64,000 nucleotides of DNA from Balneola sp. (GCA_002696035.1 NZQV01000010.1:744001-808000), one strand, 5' to 3'; shown: positions 1-9,264, numbered from the stretch's first letter. Notes: a model not told the origin generated them from the letters alone. Translations and numbers: made by a program.

Positions 1-434
1 TCCATCAACAAAAAAGGAAGATCTATGGAAATATCGTATTGGCGTAATGTGTCTGAAAAGGCCTCCAGTATAGGATCATTTACCTTTCTCCCATTGTACA
101 CACTTATGAGCCTTTGTTTGAAGGAATATAGCTTCTCCTCCACTTCTTCAATGGTGATGGATTCATTCAGGATCAAGTCTTCGGCTTCATCAACCAGATC
201 GTCCAGATAGCGGCACAATCCATAGATAGCAAAGATCCCCCGCTGCTTTTTATTTGGTAGAAACCGGGTAGCCATATAAAAAGTCTTCGCATGCTCTTTG
301 GTGATGAAACGGCAATGCGAATAAGCTTGCCGCAGTTCACCATCCTGAAGGTCATCGATCACCGAACGGTGAAACGAAGTCTTCTCATAAAGAGGTCGAA
401 AAAGTTGATATGGTATGCTTAGTAGATTCGTCAT
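1..434 (-). CDS. crtB: Phytoene/squalene synthase family protein, N-terminal part (runs off left edge)
   Basis: The open frame starts at the ATG at 434..432 and runs without a stop to the left edge, giving about 144 residues. It carries the TFYMATRFLP stretch (about 51-60) and the first aspartate-rich motif DDLVD (78-82), which binds magnesium and the prenyl diphosphate in trans-isoprenyl diphosphate synthases of the squalene/phytoene family. The usual length is 280-320 residues, so roughly half is outside the window. The enzyme condenses two prenyl diphosphates head to head. Phytoene synthase for carotenoids is likely in a pigmented FCB bacterium, but squalene synthase cannot be excluded without the C-terminal half. 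It is divergent from the LacI-type regulator at 622. Confidence 0.85.
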   Translation of the reverse strand, partial: MTNLLSIPYQLFRPLYEKTSFHRSVIDDLQDGELRQAYSHCRFITKEHAKTFYMATRFLPNKKQRGIFAIYGLCRYLDDLVDEAEDLILNESITIEEVEEKLYSFKQRLISVYNGRKVNDPILEAFSDTLRQYDISIDLPFLLM

Positions 435-499
435 AATCTTGATGTCTGTTTTGATAAAGCTCAAAAAGAATCAAAAAAGTTCCCGCCAGTAATAATTAT

Positions 500-529
500 T
501 TGGTAATAACATTTTCAGGTGGATATGTT
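500..529 (+). promoter_or_regulatory. Possible promoter of the LacI-type regulator gene
   Basis: A TTGGTA hexamer (500..505) and a TATGTT hexamer (524..529) are separated by 18 bases, a plausible sigma70-type arrangement about 90 bases upstream of the ATG at 622. The region is very AT-rich, so such matches arise easily by chance. Confidence 0.25.
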
Positions 530-621
530 TATACTTGAATCTCGAAATGGTTATATTATTTACAATATATACCTTAACCTTATTAATCGATATACTAACT
601 TACGCTAAATAATTAAGCCAA

Positions 622-1641
622 ATGAATAAAAAAGTAACAATCTATGAAGTTGCTAAAAAGGCTGAGGTCGCAATTTCCACCGTTTCGCGGGTACTGAACG
701 GATCTGAGAACGTATCAGATAAGACAAAGGAAAAAGTTCAGGAAGCAATCAAGGAGCTGAGTTTTCGTCCACAGGTTAGTGCACGAAAGCTGGCAAGCAA
801 AGAACCGCAGATGCTGGCTATAGCCGTGCCTTCTTTTACGACTCCTTATTTTAATGAAGTTTTGAAAGGTGTTAAAGATGAGATCAAGAAAATGGACCTT
901 GATATTATTCTATATAATACTGGTTCCAAAGATCCTGAAGAAGGCGTTCAAAACTTTTTTGACCGTGGTACCGCCGATGCCGTGATCTTACTCTCCATCA
1001 ATGTGAGTGAGAAAGTACACGAACTCATACAAGCTACCCAGACGCCGGCTGTTCTGGTAAACTCATCGCACCCCTCCTACAACTATTTTATGCTGAATGA
1101 TTATCAGGGCGGATATTTAGCGGGTGAGCATTTAGTAAAGCAAGGCTTCGAGAAGCTCGGTATGATCACCAGTATCGTGGAGTCTCATACCTCAAAAGAG
1201 CGGATCCGTGGTTTTAAGGACGCTCTTAAGAATTACAAGATGGAGATCAACAAAGATTTCTTTATGAGTGGTGATACTACCAAGCACGGTGGCTTTACTG
1301 AAGAAGCAGGATTCGAGGCTATCTATAAATTCGATAAAAAAGGAACATTCCCTGAAGCCATTTTCTGCTCAAACGATACCCAGGCTGTGGGAGCAATTTA
1401 TGCGCTCTCAAAATTAGGAATTAAAGTTCCTGAGGATATCGCCATCATGGGTTATGACAACATCAAACTGAGTAAATATCTGGACCTTACTACCATCGAC
1501 CAGAAGATGTATACCATCGGAGTTCAGGCTACCAAAAGACTGGCTGAGATCATTGAAAAACCCGATGATGAACTTTATCAGACCACGATCAACCCCGTTA
1601 TGGTTGAGCGCGGTTCAACTAAAAACGTGAAAAAAGCATAG
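622..1641 (+). CDS. LacI-family transcriptional regulator
   Basis: The 339-residue length is typical of the LacI/GalR family. The N-terminus has the family helix-turn-helix, with the TVSRVLNG recognition and hinge-entry sequence at about residues 20-27, followed by a periplasmic-binding-protein-like effector domain to the C-terminus. Such proteins are dimeric DNA-binding repressors or activators that respond to a sugar or nucleotide. No sugar operon is adjacent: crtB lies divergently to the left and purC starts 7 bases after the stop. The purC spacing suggests co-transcription, and a purine-related effector as for PurR is possible but not shown. The arabinose operon in this window has its own regulator. 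Confidence 0.9.
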   Translation: MNKKVTIYEVAKKAEVAISTVSRVLNGSENVSDKTKEKVQEAIKELSFRPQVSARKLASKEPQMLAIAVPSFTTPYFNEVLKGVKDEIKKMDLDIILYNTGSKDPEEGVQNFFDRGTADAVILLSINVSEKVHELIQATQTPAVLVNSSHPSYNYFMLNDYQGGYLAGEHLVKQGFEKLGMITSIVESHTSKERIRGFKDALKNYKMEINKDFFMSGDTTKHGGFTEEAGFEAIYKFDKKGTFPEAIFCSNDTQAVGAIYALSKLGIKVPEDIAIMGYDNIKLSKYLDLTTIDQKMYTIGVQATKRLAEIIEKPDDELYQTTINPVMVERGSTKNVKKA

Positions 1642-1648
1642 ATTAGTA

Positions 1649-2608
1649 GTGAGCACCTCTTTTTCTGTTCAGGAAGCATTAGAACACTGCATCATTCAAA
1701 CGAACGTACCTGGTCTTCCGACTCCTTATAAAGGAAAAGTTCGTGAAGTATATGATCTGGGTCATGATAAAGTGGGAATTGTAGTTACAGATCGCATATC
1801 TGCTTTTGATTATATCATGAAGCAGGCTATTCCTTTCAAAGGACAAATTCTAAACCAGCTTGCGGCTTTTTCTTTTGAGAAGGTGAAGGATATAGTGGAT
1901 ACGCATATCATTGATGTGCCCCACCCTAACGTCACCATTGCCAAAAAATGTGATACAGTTCCTATAGAAGTCGTTGTCCGGGGATATCTGACAGGTCATG
2001 CCTGGAGAGTTTACAAATCCGGAGGACGCACTCTATGCGGAGTCTCTCTCCCGGATGGACTCAAAGAACATGATCGGTTTCCAGAACCTATACTTACTCC
2101 TGCCACCAAAGCGGAGGAAGGACATGATGAGGACATTTCAGAACAAGAGATCCTGTCTCGTGAAATTGTTGATGCATCATTGTGGAACGAGATCAAAGAA
2201 GTGGCTTTTAAACTGTTTGCCCGGGGAAGTGAAGTGGCTGATGAACAGGGACTTATACTCGTAGATACTAAATATGAATTTGGGATCCACAAAGGAGAAT
2301 TGACGCTTATTGATGAAGTTCACACCACTGATTCCTCCCGCTATTTTTATAAAGAGGGGTATGCAGAACGGCAAGCCAAAGGCGAGGGGCAGAAACAGCT
2401 TTCCAAAGAATTTCTGCGTGAATGGCTGATGGAGAACGATTTTCAGGGGTTGGAAGGGCAAACGCTTCCAGACCTTCCAGACGAATTCCGATTGAAAGTA
2501 TTTGAACGGTACGCAGAATTATTCGAAATGCTTACCGGGAATGAATTTCAGCCTGTCATTGAAAAGAATCTTGATGGAAAACTAACTACCATTTTTAAAA
2601 ATGCTTAA
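1649..2608 (+). CDS. purC: Phosphoribosylaminoimidazole-succinocarboxamide synthase (SAICAR synthase)
   Basis: The protein is 319 residues and catalyses the ATP-dependent joining of aspartate to CAIR in de novo purine synthesis. It has the N-terminal GKVREVYDLG ATP-binding strand, the VVRGYLTGHAWRVY segment and the LTPATKAEEGHDEDIS motif. It is the longer (about 300-residue) form rather than the 240-residue enterobacterial form. The start is GTG at 1649, seven bases after the LacI-family stop. The end overlaps the next gene by 8 bases, suggesting an operon with the regulator and the cupin protein. Confidence 0.96.
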   Translation: MSTSFSVQEALEHCIIQTNVPGLPTPYKGKVREVYDLGHDKVGIVVTDRISAFDYIMKQAIPFKGQILNQLAAFSFEKVKDIVDTHIIDVPHPNVTIAKKCDTVPIEVVVRGYLTGHAWRVYKSGGRTLCGVSLPDGLKEHDRFPEPILTPATKAEEGHDEDISEQEILSREIVDASLWNEIKEVAFKLFARGSEVADEQGLILVDTKYEFGIHKGELTLIDEVHTTDSSRYFYKEGYAERQAKGEGQKQLSKEFLREWLMENDFQGLEGQTLPDLPDEFRLKVFERYAELFEMLTGNEFQPVIEKNLDGKLTTIFKNA

Positions 2609-2969
2609 GGCTGATCTAATAGAGAAATTTGGACTCTTTGATGACTACTGGACCCCGAGAATCATCGCAGAGCTCAATGATCAATTTGTAAAAATCGCCA
2701 AGCTCAAAGGTGAATTTATCTGGCACAATCACGAAAACGAAGACGAATTATTTTATATCGTCAAAGGCTCTCTTCTTCTAAAATTCAGGGATAGAAATAA
2801 CGTGAAATTGAATGAGGGCGAAATGTATGTAGTTCCGGCCGGTGTCAATCATTTGCCCGTTGCTGATGAAGAATGTTGGGTTATGCTGATAGAGCCAAAA
2901 AGCACCGAACATACCGGCTCAACAATAACAGATCAGACGGTTAAAGTTGAAGATCAGAAATGGATTTAA
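2601..2969 (+). CDS. Small cupin-domain protein
   Basis: This 122-residue protein is a single cupin barrel. The first cupin motif is visible as HNHENEDE (about residues 43-50) and the second as the proline-glycine-rich strand ending VNHLPV (about 86-91), giving the usual metal ligands His, His, Glu and His. Such one-domain cupins can be mannose-6-phosphate-isomerase-like enzymes, dioxygenases or ligand sensors, and the sequence does not decide. The ATG overlaps purC by 8 bases, so it is translationally coupled to a purine gene. Confidence 0.85.
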   Translation: MLKADLIEKFGLFDDYWTPRIIAELNDQFVKIAKLKGEFIWHNHENEDELFYIVKGSLLLKFRDRNNVKLNEGEMYVVPAGVNHLPVADEECWVMLIEPKSTEHTGSTITDQTVKVEDQKWI

Positions 2970-2986
2970 GAGTGGGATGAATTAGT

Positions 2987-3784
2987 ATGTACAAATTTCA
3001 CAAGGACAAAGAACGATATTTTAACATGCAGTACAAAACCTCGAAAGAGTATGTTGTGCCGTTTGTTGAAGACTTCCTCCCCGACCGAAAACCTTTGCGA
3101 ATACTTGAGATCGGTTGTGCAGAAGCAGGCGTACTGAAAGCGTTTACGGAATCAGGGCATCAATGTGTAGGCATTGAGCTTTCATCTTCCCGAGTTAAAC
3201 TCGCACGGGAATTTATGCAGGAGGAAGTAGAATCCGGTCAGATCAGGTTCATTATTGAGGACATTTACAACATCAACCCGGAAAAAGAATTTGATGAGCT
3301 GTTTGATCTGGTGATCCTGAAGGATGTGATCGAGCATATACATGATCAGGAACGATTTATGAGCGAGCTGAAGAAGTTCATAAAACCGGACGGACATGTG
3401 TTCTTTGCCTTTCCTCCCTGGTACATGCCTTTTGGCGGACATCAACAATTGGCAAATAATAAAGTACTCAACAAACTTCCATACTATCACATTCTGCCGG
3501 ATGGCTTTTACCGTCTTATCCTAAAAGTTGGAAAAGAAGACGAGCAAAAAGTCGACAGTTTAATTGATATCAAGCACACCGGAATCACTATTGAACGATT
3601 TCAAAAAATTGCTAAAGTGAATGGCTGGCGAATCGACCAAAAGAAATATTGGCTCTTCAATCCCATTTATCAATGGAAGTTTGGGTTGAAACCAAAAGGC
3701 CTCTATAAACCATTTCAGCAAATTCCCTTTCTCCGAAATTTCTGGACAACGGCCGCTTATTTCCTGGTAAGCTTGAAGAAATAA
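2987..3784 (+). CDS. Class I SAM-dependent methyltransferase
   Basis: The 265-residue protein has SAM-binding motif I as ILEIGCAEAG (about residues 39-48), the acidic end of strand beta-2 at GIEL, and a motif at LVILKDVIEHI (about 105-115). This order is typical of the UbiE/small-molecule methyltransferase superfamily. The C-terminal third is basic and aromatic and may recognise the substrate, which is unknown. It begins 17 bases after the cupin gene, so it is probably the last gene of the lacI-purC run. It converges on metF. Confidence 0.88.
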   Translation: MYKFHKDKERYFNMQYKTSKEYVVPFVEDFLPDRKPLRILEIGCAEAGVLKAFTESGHQCVGIELSSSRVKLAREFMQEEVESGQIRFIIEDIYNINPEKEFDELFDLVILKDVIEHIHDQERFMSELKKFIKPDGHVFFAFPPWYMPFGGHQQLANNKVLNKLPYYHILPDGFYRLILKVGKEDEQKVDSLIDIKHTGITIERFQKIAKVNGWRIDQKKYWLFNPIYQWKFGLKPKGLYKPFQQIPFLRNFWTTAAYFLVSLKK

Positions 3785-3820
3785 ATAAGGCTACTCCGGT
3801 TTATTCGGCATGGCTTGACC

Positions 3821-3991
3821 GACCCAGTTCAAAGTCCGCTTGGACCGATATTCTATTCAACCTGACTGCCTTAATCCAAAACCGCACAAGCGGACGCTTG
3901 CGCTAGTGCTGAATTGGGCTCCACCGGTTTGCCCCTCACGATTTATTCCTCCCCCGACCTGGTTCAAGCGTCCGCTTGGAACAATATTTTT
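3821..3991. repeat. Intergenic repeat cluster between converging genes
   Basis: Two imperfect direct copies of about 34 bases (3821..3854 and 3956..3991) share the core TCCGCTTGGA followed by an AT-rich ATATT. The second copy contains CAAGCGTCCGCTTG (3965..3978). Its exact reverse complement CAAGCGGACGCTTG lies at 3887..3900, and each of these is itself a near-palindrome. The RNA could fold into alternative hairpins, but no long U-tract follows, so it is not an obvious terminator. The 222-base gap holds no gene. Confidence 0.6.
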
Positions 3992-4006
3992 TTAAAATTC
4001 CGCCTC

Positions 4007-4963
4007 CTAAAACAACTCTTTCGCCACTTCATACACTGAAGCTGATTTTCCCATTGAATAAAAGTGCAAGCTCGGCACACCAAATTCCATCAATTCTTTA
4101 GATTGCTGAATAGTCCATTCAATACCAACCTGCCGAACCTCATCCCGGTTATTACATTTCTCCACTTCCTTGGTTAGCTCCATTGGCAGATCCACATAAA
4201 AAAGCTGAGGCAATATGGTAAGCTGTTTGGGAGATGTGATCGGCTTCAACCCCGGAATAATGGGCAATGTAATGTCGTTATCCCGGCATTTCTTTACAAA
4301 ATCAAAATAATGCTGATTCTCAAAGAACATTTGCGTCACGACATAATCTGCCCCCAGATCCTGTTTTAATTTCAAATACTTAAGATCAGTTTGCATATTG
4401 GGTGCAGCAAAATGCTTTTCGGGATACCCCGCTACCCCAATACAAAAATCAGAGGGCTTGGCGTTTTCCAACTCCTCATCCAGATAAATTCCGTTATTCA
4501 GATCCACCACCTGTTCGAGCAGATCAGAAGCATGTGCGTGTCCATCGGGTTCAGGAACAAATTCACGCTCCGGCTTCCGCGTATCTCCCTGAATGAGCAA
4601 CACGTTGTCGATTCCTAAAAAATTCAGATCGATGAGGGCGTTTTCGGTGTCCTCACGAGAAAAACCTCCGCAAATAATATGAGGCACGGCATCCACCTTA
4701 TAGTGATTTTGAATAGCGGCACAAATCCCCACAGTTCCGGGACGTTTACGAACAGTCTTTCGCTCCAACAACCCATTCTCCCTCTTCTTATACACAAACT
4801 CTTCCCGGTGGTAAGTCACATCCACAAAAGGAGGATTGAACTCCATAAGCGGATCCATGTGATCGAATAAAGAGCGGATATTTTGTCCTTTTAATGGCGG
4901 AAGTACCTCAAATGAAAACAAGGTGTTGCCGTTCGCTTTTTTAATATGTTCGTTTACTTTCAT
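4007..4963 (-). CDS. metF: Methylenetetrahydrofolate reductase
   Basis: The 318-residue TIM-barrel flavoprotein reduces 5,10-methylene-THF to 5-methyl-THF, the methyl donor for methionine synthase. The start region has the family FSFEVLPP motif (about 16-23), with the FVDVTYH strand after it. Further on are [16 protein letters not shown] and the IPGLKPI loop, and the end is [19 protein letters not shown]. The start overlaps the stop of metH by 4 bases (ATGA), so the two are translationally coupled. It is the last gene of the riboswitch-controlled methionine operon. Confidence 0.95.
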   Translation of the reverse strand: MKVNEHIKKANGNTLFSFEVLPPLKGQNIRSLFDHMDPLMEFNPPFVDVTYHREEFVYKKRENGLLERKTVRKRPGTVGICAAIQNHYKVDAVPHIICGGFSREDTENALIDLNFLGIDNVLLIQGDTRKPEREFVPEPDGHAHASDLLEQVVDLNNGIYLDEELENAKPSDFCIGVAGYPEKHFAAPNMQTDLKYLKLKQDLGADYVVTQMFFENQHYFDFVKKCRDNDITLPIIPGLKPITSPKQLTILPQLFYVDLPMELTKEVEKCNNRDEVRQVGIEWTIQQSKELMEFGVPSLHFYSMGKSASVYEVAKELF

Positions 4964-7659
4964 GGTGAATTTGGGTCATAGTCTAAATTAGGAGAAAGCC
5001 ATTTTTCCACTTTCTCTTTTGCAGATGATTTTCTTTTCGCATAATCAGTGATCTGATCTTCCCCGAGGTTACCAACGCGAAAGTACCGGGATTGCGGATG
5101 TGAAAAATACATCCCACTCACCGATGAAGCCGGATACATAGCAAAGGATTCTGTGAGTTCAATATCCGCATTCTGTTCTACTTCCAGCAGGTCAAAAAGT
5201 GTGCGCTTTTCGGTATGATCGGGACAGGCGGGATAGCCTGGAGCGGGCCGAATGCCAGAGTACTTTTCAGCGATCAGTTCCTGGTTACTAAAGTTCTCTT
5301 CATCGGAATAGCCCCAGAATTCTTTTCGAACACGCTCATGCATGCGTTCAGCAAAAGCTTCTGCCAGTCGATCGGCCACAGCCTTAACCAAAATCACATT
5401 ATAATCATCGTGCTTATCCTGGTATTTCTTAAGTAATGGCTCAATGCCAATACCTGCTGTAACCGCAAAAAAGCCAATATAATCTGTAACACCGGTTTCT
5501 CTCGGAGCAATGTAATCTGACAAGCTGGAATTCGGCTGACCAGACCGCTTCTTAGTCTGCTGTCGCAAAAAGTGAAATTCTGTATTCTCTTTTGAAAGGT
5601 CTTCATCCTCAAAAAGCTGAACATCTTCGCCATCGGCCACTGCAGGGTAAAATCCGATCACCGCCTTGGCTTTCAGAAGGTCTCCTTCCACAATTTCATC
5701 CAGCAGCTTCTGGGCGTCATCAAAAAGGGACTGCGCCTGTTCTCCCACTTCCTCATCCTCCAGAATATCCGGATATTTTCCGGTCAGCATCCATGTGCGG
5801 AAAAATGGTGACCAGTCGATGTAATTTCGAAGTTCAGCAATCGGGTAATCCTCAAAAACTTTGTTTCCAAGGAAGGAAGGCTGTGGCGGCTCATACCCTT
5901 CCCAATCTATTTGTGTTCTATTGGCTTTGGCGTCATCAAAAGGTAAAAGTTCCTTTTTATTTTGCCGGTTTTCATGTTGTTCACGAAGCGTAGCATATTC
6001 TTTCTTGATCTCCAGCTTCACCGAATCTTTTCTCTTTGGACTAATAACATCACCGGCCATGGATACGGCGCGGGATGCGTCCAATACATGCACTACTGAG
6101 CTGTCGTACTCGGGATCGATCTTGACTGCTGTATGCAGTCGGGAAGTTGTAGCTCCACCGATCATTAACGGCAGATCCATGCCTCGCTTTTTCATCTCAC
6201 GAGCTACGTGGATCATTTCATCCAGTGAGGGTGTGATCAACCCACTCAAACCAATGGCATCTACTTCGTGTTTTTCGGCTTCGTCCAAAATCTTATCGGC
6301 CGGCACCATCACTCCAAGATCTACCACATTGTAGTTATTACAAGCCAATACCACGCTCACAATGTTTTTACCAATATCGTGAACATCGCCTTTTACCGTA
6401 GCTAAAAGCACTTTTGGTTGCTTGCTCGTATCCTTGTTGTCTCTTTTTTCCTGTTCTAAATATGGAGTAAGGTAAGCCACCGCTTGTTTCATCACCCGGG
6501 CACTTTTCACCACCTGAGGAAGAAACATTTTACCTGAACCAAACAGATCTCCCACCACATTCATCCCGTCCATCAGCGGACCTTCGATAACCTGCAGCGG
6601 ACTTCCGTATTTCACCCGTGCTTCTTCAGCATCGTCTTCAATGTGATCATTGATCCCTTTTACCAGCGAGTGACTTATACGGTCCTCAACCTCTTTTTTA
6701 CGCCATTCATCATCTTTCTTGGCTTTAATGGTAGAACCTTCGTTCTTGAATTCTTCGGCAATTTCCATCAGTCGTTCAGTGGCATCATCCCGGCGATCAA
6801 AAAGAACATCTTCTACCCTTTCAAGCAAGTCTTCAGGAATGTCATCATATACCTCAAGCTGGGTTGGATTCACGATCCCCATGTCCATTCCATGATCGAT
6901 TGCATGATAGAGAAATGCGGAGTGAATGGCTTCCCGAACACGATTATTTCCCCGGAAAGAAAATGAGACGTTACTTACTCCACCAATGACATGTGCGCCC
7001 GGCAGATTTTCACGGATCCATTTAGCGGATTTGAAAAAATCGAGCGCATTTTGCCGATGTTCTTCCATCCCGGTAGCAACGGGGAAAATGTTGGGATCGA
7101 GAATAATATCTGATGGATGAAAGCCCGCTTCTTTGGTAAGGATCTTATAAGCCCGACCACAGATCTCTTTTCGCCGGGGAAGCGTATCGGCCTGGCCTTC
7201 TTCATCAAATGCCATACAAATTACAGCAGCGCCAAAACGTCGAATGATCTTGGCTCGTCGCAGGAATTCCTCTTCTCCATCTTTCAGACTGATAGAATTA
7301 ACTACGCCTTTGCCCTGCATGCATTTTAGTCCGGCAAGTATTACTTCCCATTTCGAGGAATCCACCATAATCGGGATCTTGGCAATATCAGGATCGGAGG
7401 CGATAAGATTGAGGAAATTGGTCATTTCTTCGGCACTATCCAGCATGCCTTCATCCATGTTAACATCCAGGATCTGTGCCCCGCCCTGTACCTGATCGAG
7501 CGCAATTTTGAGCGCCTGATCGTAATTCTTTTCTTTAATGGTATTTAAAAATCGTCGTGAACCGGTAACATTGGTCCGTTCTCCCACATTCACAAAGTTC
7601 GAATCTTCGGTAATGATAAGAGGTTCAAGTCCGCTAAGCGTAAGAGGTAATGACTTCAT
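4960..7659 (-). CDS. metH: Methionine synthase, folate/cobalamin/activation modules (split MetH, C-terminal part)
   Basis: This 899-residue protein lacks the homocysteine-binding barrel of full-length MetH (about 1,220 residues) and starts directly in the methyl-THF domain, with [14 protein letters not shown] near residue 24. Next come the cobalamin cap and the B12-binding Rossmann domain, with DVHDIGKNI (about 425) containing the DxHxxG histidine that ligates cobalt. The C-terminal AdoMet reactivation domain has [15 protein letters not shown] near residue 795. The missing module is encoded just upstream at 7818..8828. The two proteins presumably associate to transfer methyl from methyl-THF through B12 to homocysteine. 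All catalytic landmarks are intact. Confidence 0.95.
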   Translation of the reverse strand: MKSLPLTLSGLEPLIITEDSNFVNVGERTNVTGSRRFLNTIKEKNYDQALKIALDQVQGGAQILDVNMDEGMLDSAEEMTNFLNLIASDPDIAKIPIMVDSSKWEVILAGLKCMQGKGVVNSISLKDGEEEFLRRAKIIRRFGAAVICMAFDEEGQADTLPRRKEICGRAYKILTKEAGFHPSDIILDPNIFPVATGMEEHRQNALDFFKSAKWIRENLPGAHVIGGVSNVSFSFRGNNRVREAIHSAFLYHAIDHGMDMGIVNPTQLEVYDDIPEDLLERVEDVLFDRRDDATERLMEIAEEFKNEGSTIKAKKDDEWRKKEVEDRISHSLVKGINDHIEDDAEEARVKYGSPLQVIEGPLMDGMNVVGDLFGSGKMFLPQVVKSARVMKQAVAYLTPYLEQEKRDNKDTSKQPKVLLATVKGDVHDIGKNIVSVVLACNNYNVVDLGVMVPADKILDEAEKHEVDAIGLSGLITPSLDEMIHVAREMKKRGMDLPLMIGGATTSRLHTAVKIDPEYDSSVVHVLDASRAVSMAGDVISPKRKDSVKLEIKKEYATLREQHENRQNKKELLPFDDAKANRTQIDWEGYEPPQPSFLGNKVFEDYPIAELRNYIDWSPFFRTWMLTGKYPDILEDEEVGEQAQSLFDDAQKLLDEIVEGDLLKAKAVIGFYPAVADGEDVQLFEDEDLSKENTEFHFLRQQTKKRSGQPNSSLSDYIAPRETGVTDYIGFFAVTAGIGIEPLLKKYQDKHDDYNVILVKAVADRLAEAFAERMHERVRKEFWGYSDEENFSNQELIAEKYSGIRPAPGYPACPDHTEKRTLFDLLEVEQNADIELTESFAMYPASSVSGMYFSHPQSRYFRVGNLGEDQITDYAKRKSSAKEKVEKWLSPNLDYDPNSP

Positions 7660-7691
7660 TTAGTTACAACAATATTTAAAATTCAAGGTCT

Positions 7692-7761
7692 TCGTCCGAC
7701 AACTCCCAGTTCGTCCGACGATTTGTATCCAACGTTGTTGCCTTTTTGATTCATCGGACGA
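7692..7761. repeat. TCGTCCGAC repeats between the two metH genes
   Basis: The nonamer TCGTCCGAC occurs at 7692..7700 and 7711..7719. An inverted, nearly exact copy lies at 7751..7761, so 7711..7721 can pair with 7751..7761 over 11 positions with one G-U. The stem-loop would sit in the 158-base intercistronic leader of the metH C-terminal gene. It could affect processing or relative expression of the two subunits, or be a neutral repeat. Confidence 0.5.
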
Positions 7762-7817
7762 CTCAGAGCTAAAGTTCAGATTCAGCCCTGTCAGGTCTTT
7801 GCTTGATGCGAAATTAT

Positions 7818-8828
7818 TCACACTAAAACTCCATCTGCTTTTTTTGCTTTTCGGGGCGGATATTTTTCAGCCAGTTCGGCCATTCTTGTAATATGCGCAG
7901 GAGTGGTACCACAGCACCCTCCAAGTATATTTACCAATCCATCTTCCAGGTATTCTTTCACCTGACTTCCCATTTCATCCGGACCTTCGTCATATTCCCC
8001 AAATTCATTCGGCAACCCCGCGTTGGGATATGCACTTATATAAAATGGAGATCTGTCGGAAAGATTTTGTAAGTATGGCTTCAGCTGCTTCGCGCCTAAT
8101 GCACAATTAAATCCTACGCTAAGGATGGGCGCATGAGAGACTGATATCAAAAAAGCTTCTGCGGTTTGACCGGAAAGCGTTCTGCCTGAGGCATCTGTAA
8201 TGGTTCCCGAGACCATGATCGGGAGCTCCTCTCCCCGTTCCTCAAAGAGTTCCTGAATGGCGAAAAGAGCAGCTTTGGCGTTCAGCGTATCGAAAATGGT
8301 TTCAACAAGAAGTACATCCGCTCCGCCATCCATTAGTCCGCGGGCTTGTTCCTTGTAAGCCTCAGCGAGTTCATCGAAGGTGACAGCCCGGTAGCCGGGA
8401 TCAGTAACTTCGGGTGAAATGGAAGCCGTTTTGTTCGTTGGCCCCATCGATCCGGCTACAAAACGTGGTTTATCAGGGGTTTTTTGGGTGAATTTATCCG
8501 TGGCTTTTTTAGCGATCTCAGCCGATTTCTTGTTCAATTCATACACAACAGATTCCAGGCTGTAATCTGCCTGGGCTATGGAAGTCCCGCTAAAAGTATT
8601 GGTCTCTACAATATCAGCTCCAGCTTCCAGATATTCCTCATGGATGGCTTGAATGATATCCGGACGAGTCAGGCTCAGCAGATCGTTATTTCCCTTCAGA
8701 TCGTCCGGGTGATCTTTAAATTGTTCTCCACGAAAATCCTCCTCTTCCAGCTTATAACGCTGAATCATAGTGCCCATAGCACCATCGAGGATCAAAATTC
8801 GGTCTTGTAAAACTTCTTTTATGTTCAC
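7818..8828 (-). CDS. metH: Homocysteine S-methyltransferase module of split methionine synthase (MetH N-terminal part)
   Basis: This 336-residue TIM barrel corresponds to the first domain of MetH. It starts with [15 protein letters not shown] (about 12-26). It contains the zinc-ligand cysteines in VGFNCALG and in [11 protein letters not shown] (about 305-315), which activate the homocysteine thiol. It ends just after this, where full-length MetH would continue into the folate domain. The remaining modules are the next gene downstream, separated by 158 bases. A stand-alone homocysteine methyltransferase is the alternative, but the LDGAMGT start and the neighbour favour the split MetH reading. 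It is the first gene after the SAM-I riboswitch. Confidence 0.94.
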   Translation of the reverse strand: MNIKEVLQDRILILDGAMGTMIQRYKLEEEDFRGEQFKDHPDDLKGNNDLLSLTRPDIIQAIHEEYLEAGADIVETNTFSGTSIAQADYSLESVVYELNKKSAEIAKKATDKFTQKTPDKPRFVAGSMGPTNKTASISPEVTDPGYRAVTFDELAEAYKEQARGLMDGGADVLLVETIFDTLNAKAALFAIQELFEERGEELPIMVSGTITDASGRTLSGQTAEAFLISVSHAPILSVGFNCALGAKQLKPYLQNLSDRSPFYISAYPNAGLPNEFGEYDEGPDEMGSQVKEYLEDGLVNILGGCCGTTPAHITRMAELAEKYPPRKAKKADGVLV

Positions 8829-8859
8829 TCTTTCTGTATTCGTTTAAAATGGAATCTTC

Positions 8860-8905
8860 AAAATCAAAAATTAGTAACCTCGCAGGTTCTACTAAATTGA
8901 TTTTT
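8860..8905 (-). terminator. Candidate expression-platform hairpin between the SAM riboswitch and metH
   Basis: Read on the minus strand, an A-rich 5' arm followed by AGTAGAACC faces GGTTACTA plus a T-rich 3' arm (ATTTTTGATTTTG), with a TGCGA loop. Two small internal mismatches interrupt the stem. The U-rich descending arm resembles an intrinsic terminator placed about 60 bases after the aptamer, which is where the expression platform should be. No anti-terminator pairing was worked out. Confidence 0.5.
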
Positions 8906-8964
8906 GGTAGCTCTTCTTTTCAAAGATTGGCTTATGCAGAAAGAGTTTGTGAGGGATCAGCTCG

Positions 8965-9073
8965 CTTATCTTTCCCAGCTGAATATAGCGCTGAGTGGGA
9001 TTTGGCACCTGCCCCTTTTAAGAAGTGGTTGCCAAGACGTCATCGGGCCCATCCCTCGGTCTTTCTTTATAAG
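8965..9073 (-). promoter_or_regulatory. SAM-I riboswitch (S-box leader)
   Basis: On the minus strand the element opens with CTTAT and closes with ATAAG, forming P1. Between them are the conserved GAGGGATGGGCCCGATGA, then TTGGCAACC, then AGGTGCCAAATCCC, and a last arm GGGAAAGATAAG. These are the near-invariant core residues of the SAM-I (S-box) aptamer, at normal spacing and a total of 109 bases. It lies about 135 bases upstream of the first metH gene and should reduce expression of metH, metH and metF when S-adenosylmethionine is abundant. Confidence 0.95.
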
Positions 9074-9095
9074 CATTCAATAAATTAACGACTTG

Positions 9096-9124
9096 AATAT
9101 AAAGTACTTTATGCCACTGAGCAA
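9096..9124 (-). promoter_or_regulatory. Probable promoter of the methionine operon
   Basis: On the minus strand, TTGCTC (9124..9119) and TATATT (9101..9096) are exactly 17 bases apart, a good sigma70 -35/-10 pair. The predicted start point lies about 15 bases before the P1 helix of the SAM-I aptamer, where a riboswitch promoter should be. The Bacteroidota-style TAnnTTTG element is not needed to explain it. Confidence 0.6.
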
Positions 9125-9154
9125 CTTGTTATAAAGACTGGAATGTAAAAAGGA

Positions 9155-9264
9155 GTCATTCTGAGCGAGAGCGAAGAACCTTCACTTGTTTGAGTTGATA
9201 CAAATGTATAATCAACTACTACTTTTGAAGATCCTTCATCCCGATAAATCGGGATCAGAATGAC
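9155..9264. mobile_element. MITE-like repeat with 10-bp terminal inverted repeats
   Basis: GTCATTCTGA at 9155..9164 is the exact inverse of TCAGAATGAC at 9255..9264. The element is 110 bases and non-coding, and it includes AGCGAGAGCGAAGAACC near the left end and a CCCGATAAATCGGG hairpin (9239..9252) near the right. Repeats opening GTCATTCTGAGCG and continuing GCGAAGAA are, as far as I know, scattered in many copies in various bacterial genomes. This one sits in the gap between the divergent methionine operon and the gene at 9490. No second copy occurs in this window. Confidence 0.65.

Noticed and set aside
5592-6334. Open frames antisense to metH
   Set aside because: They shadow an intact conserved gene and show no domain or start context.
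8849-9088. 79-codon plus-strand open frame
   Set aside because: It is antisense to the SAM-I riboswitch and has no recognisable protein features.
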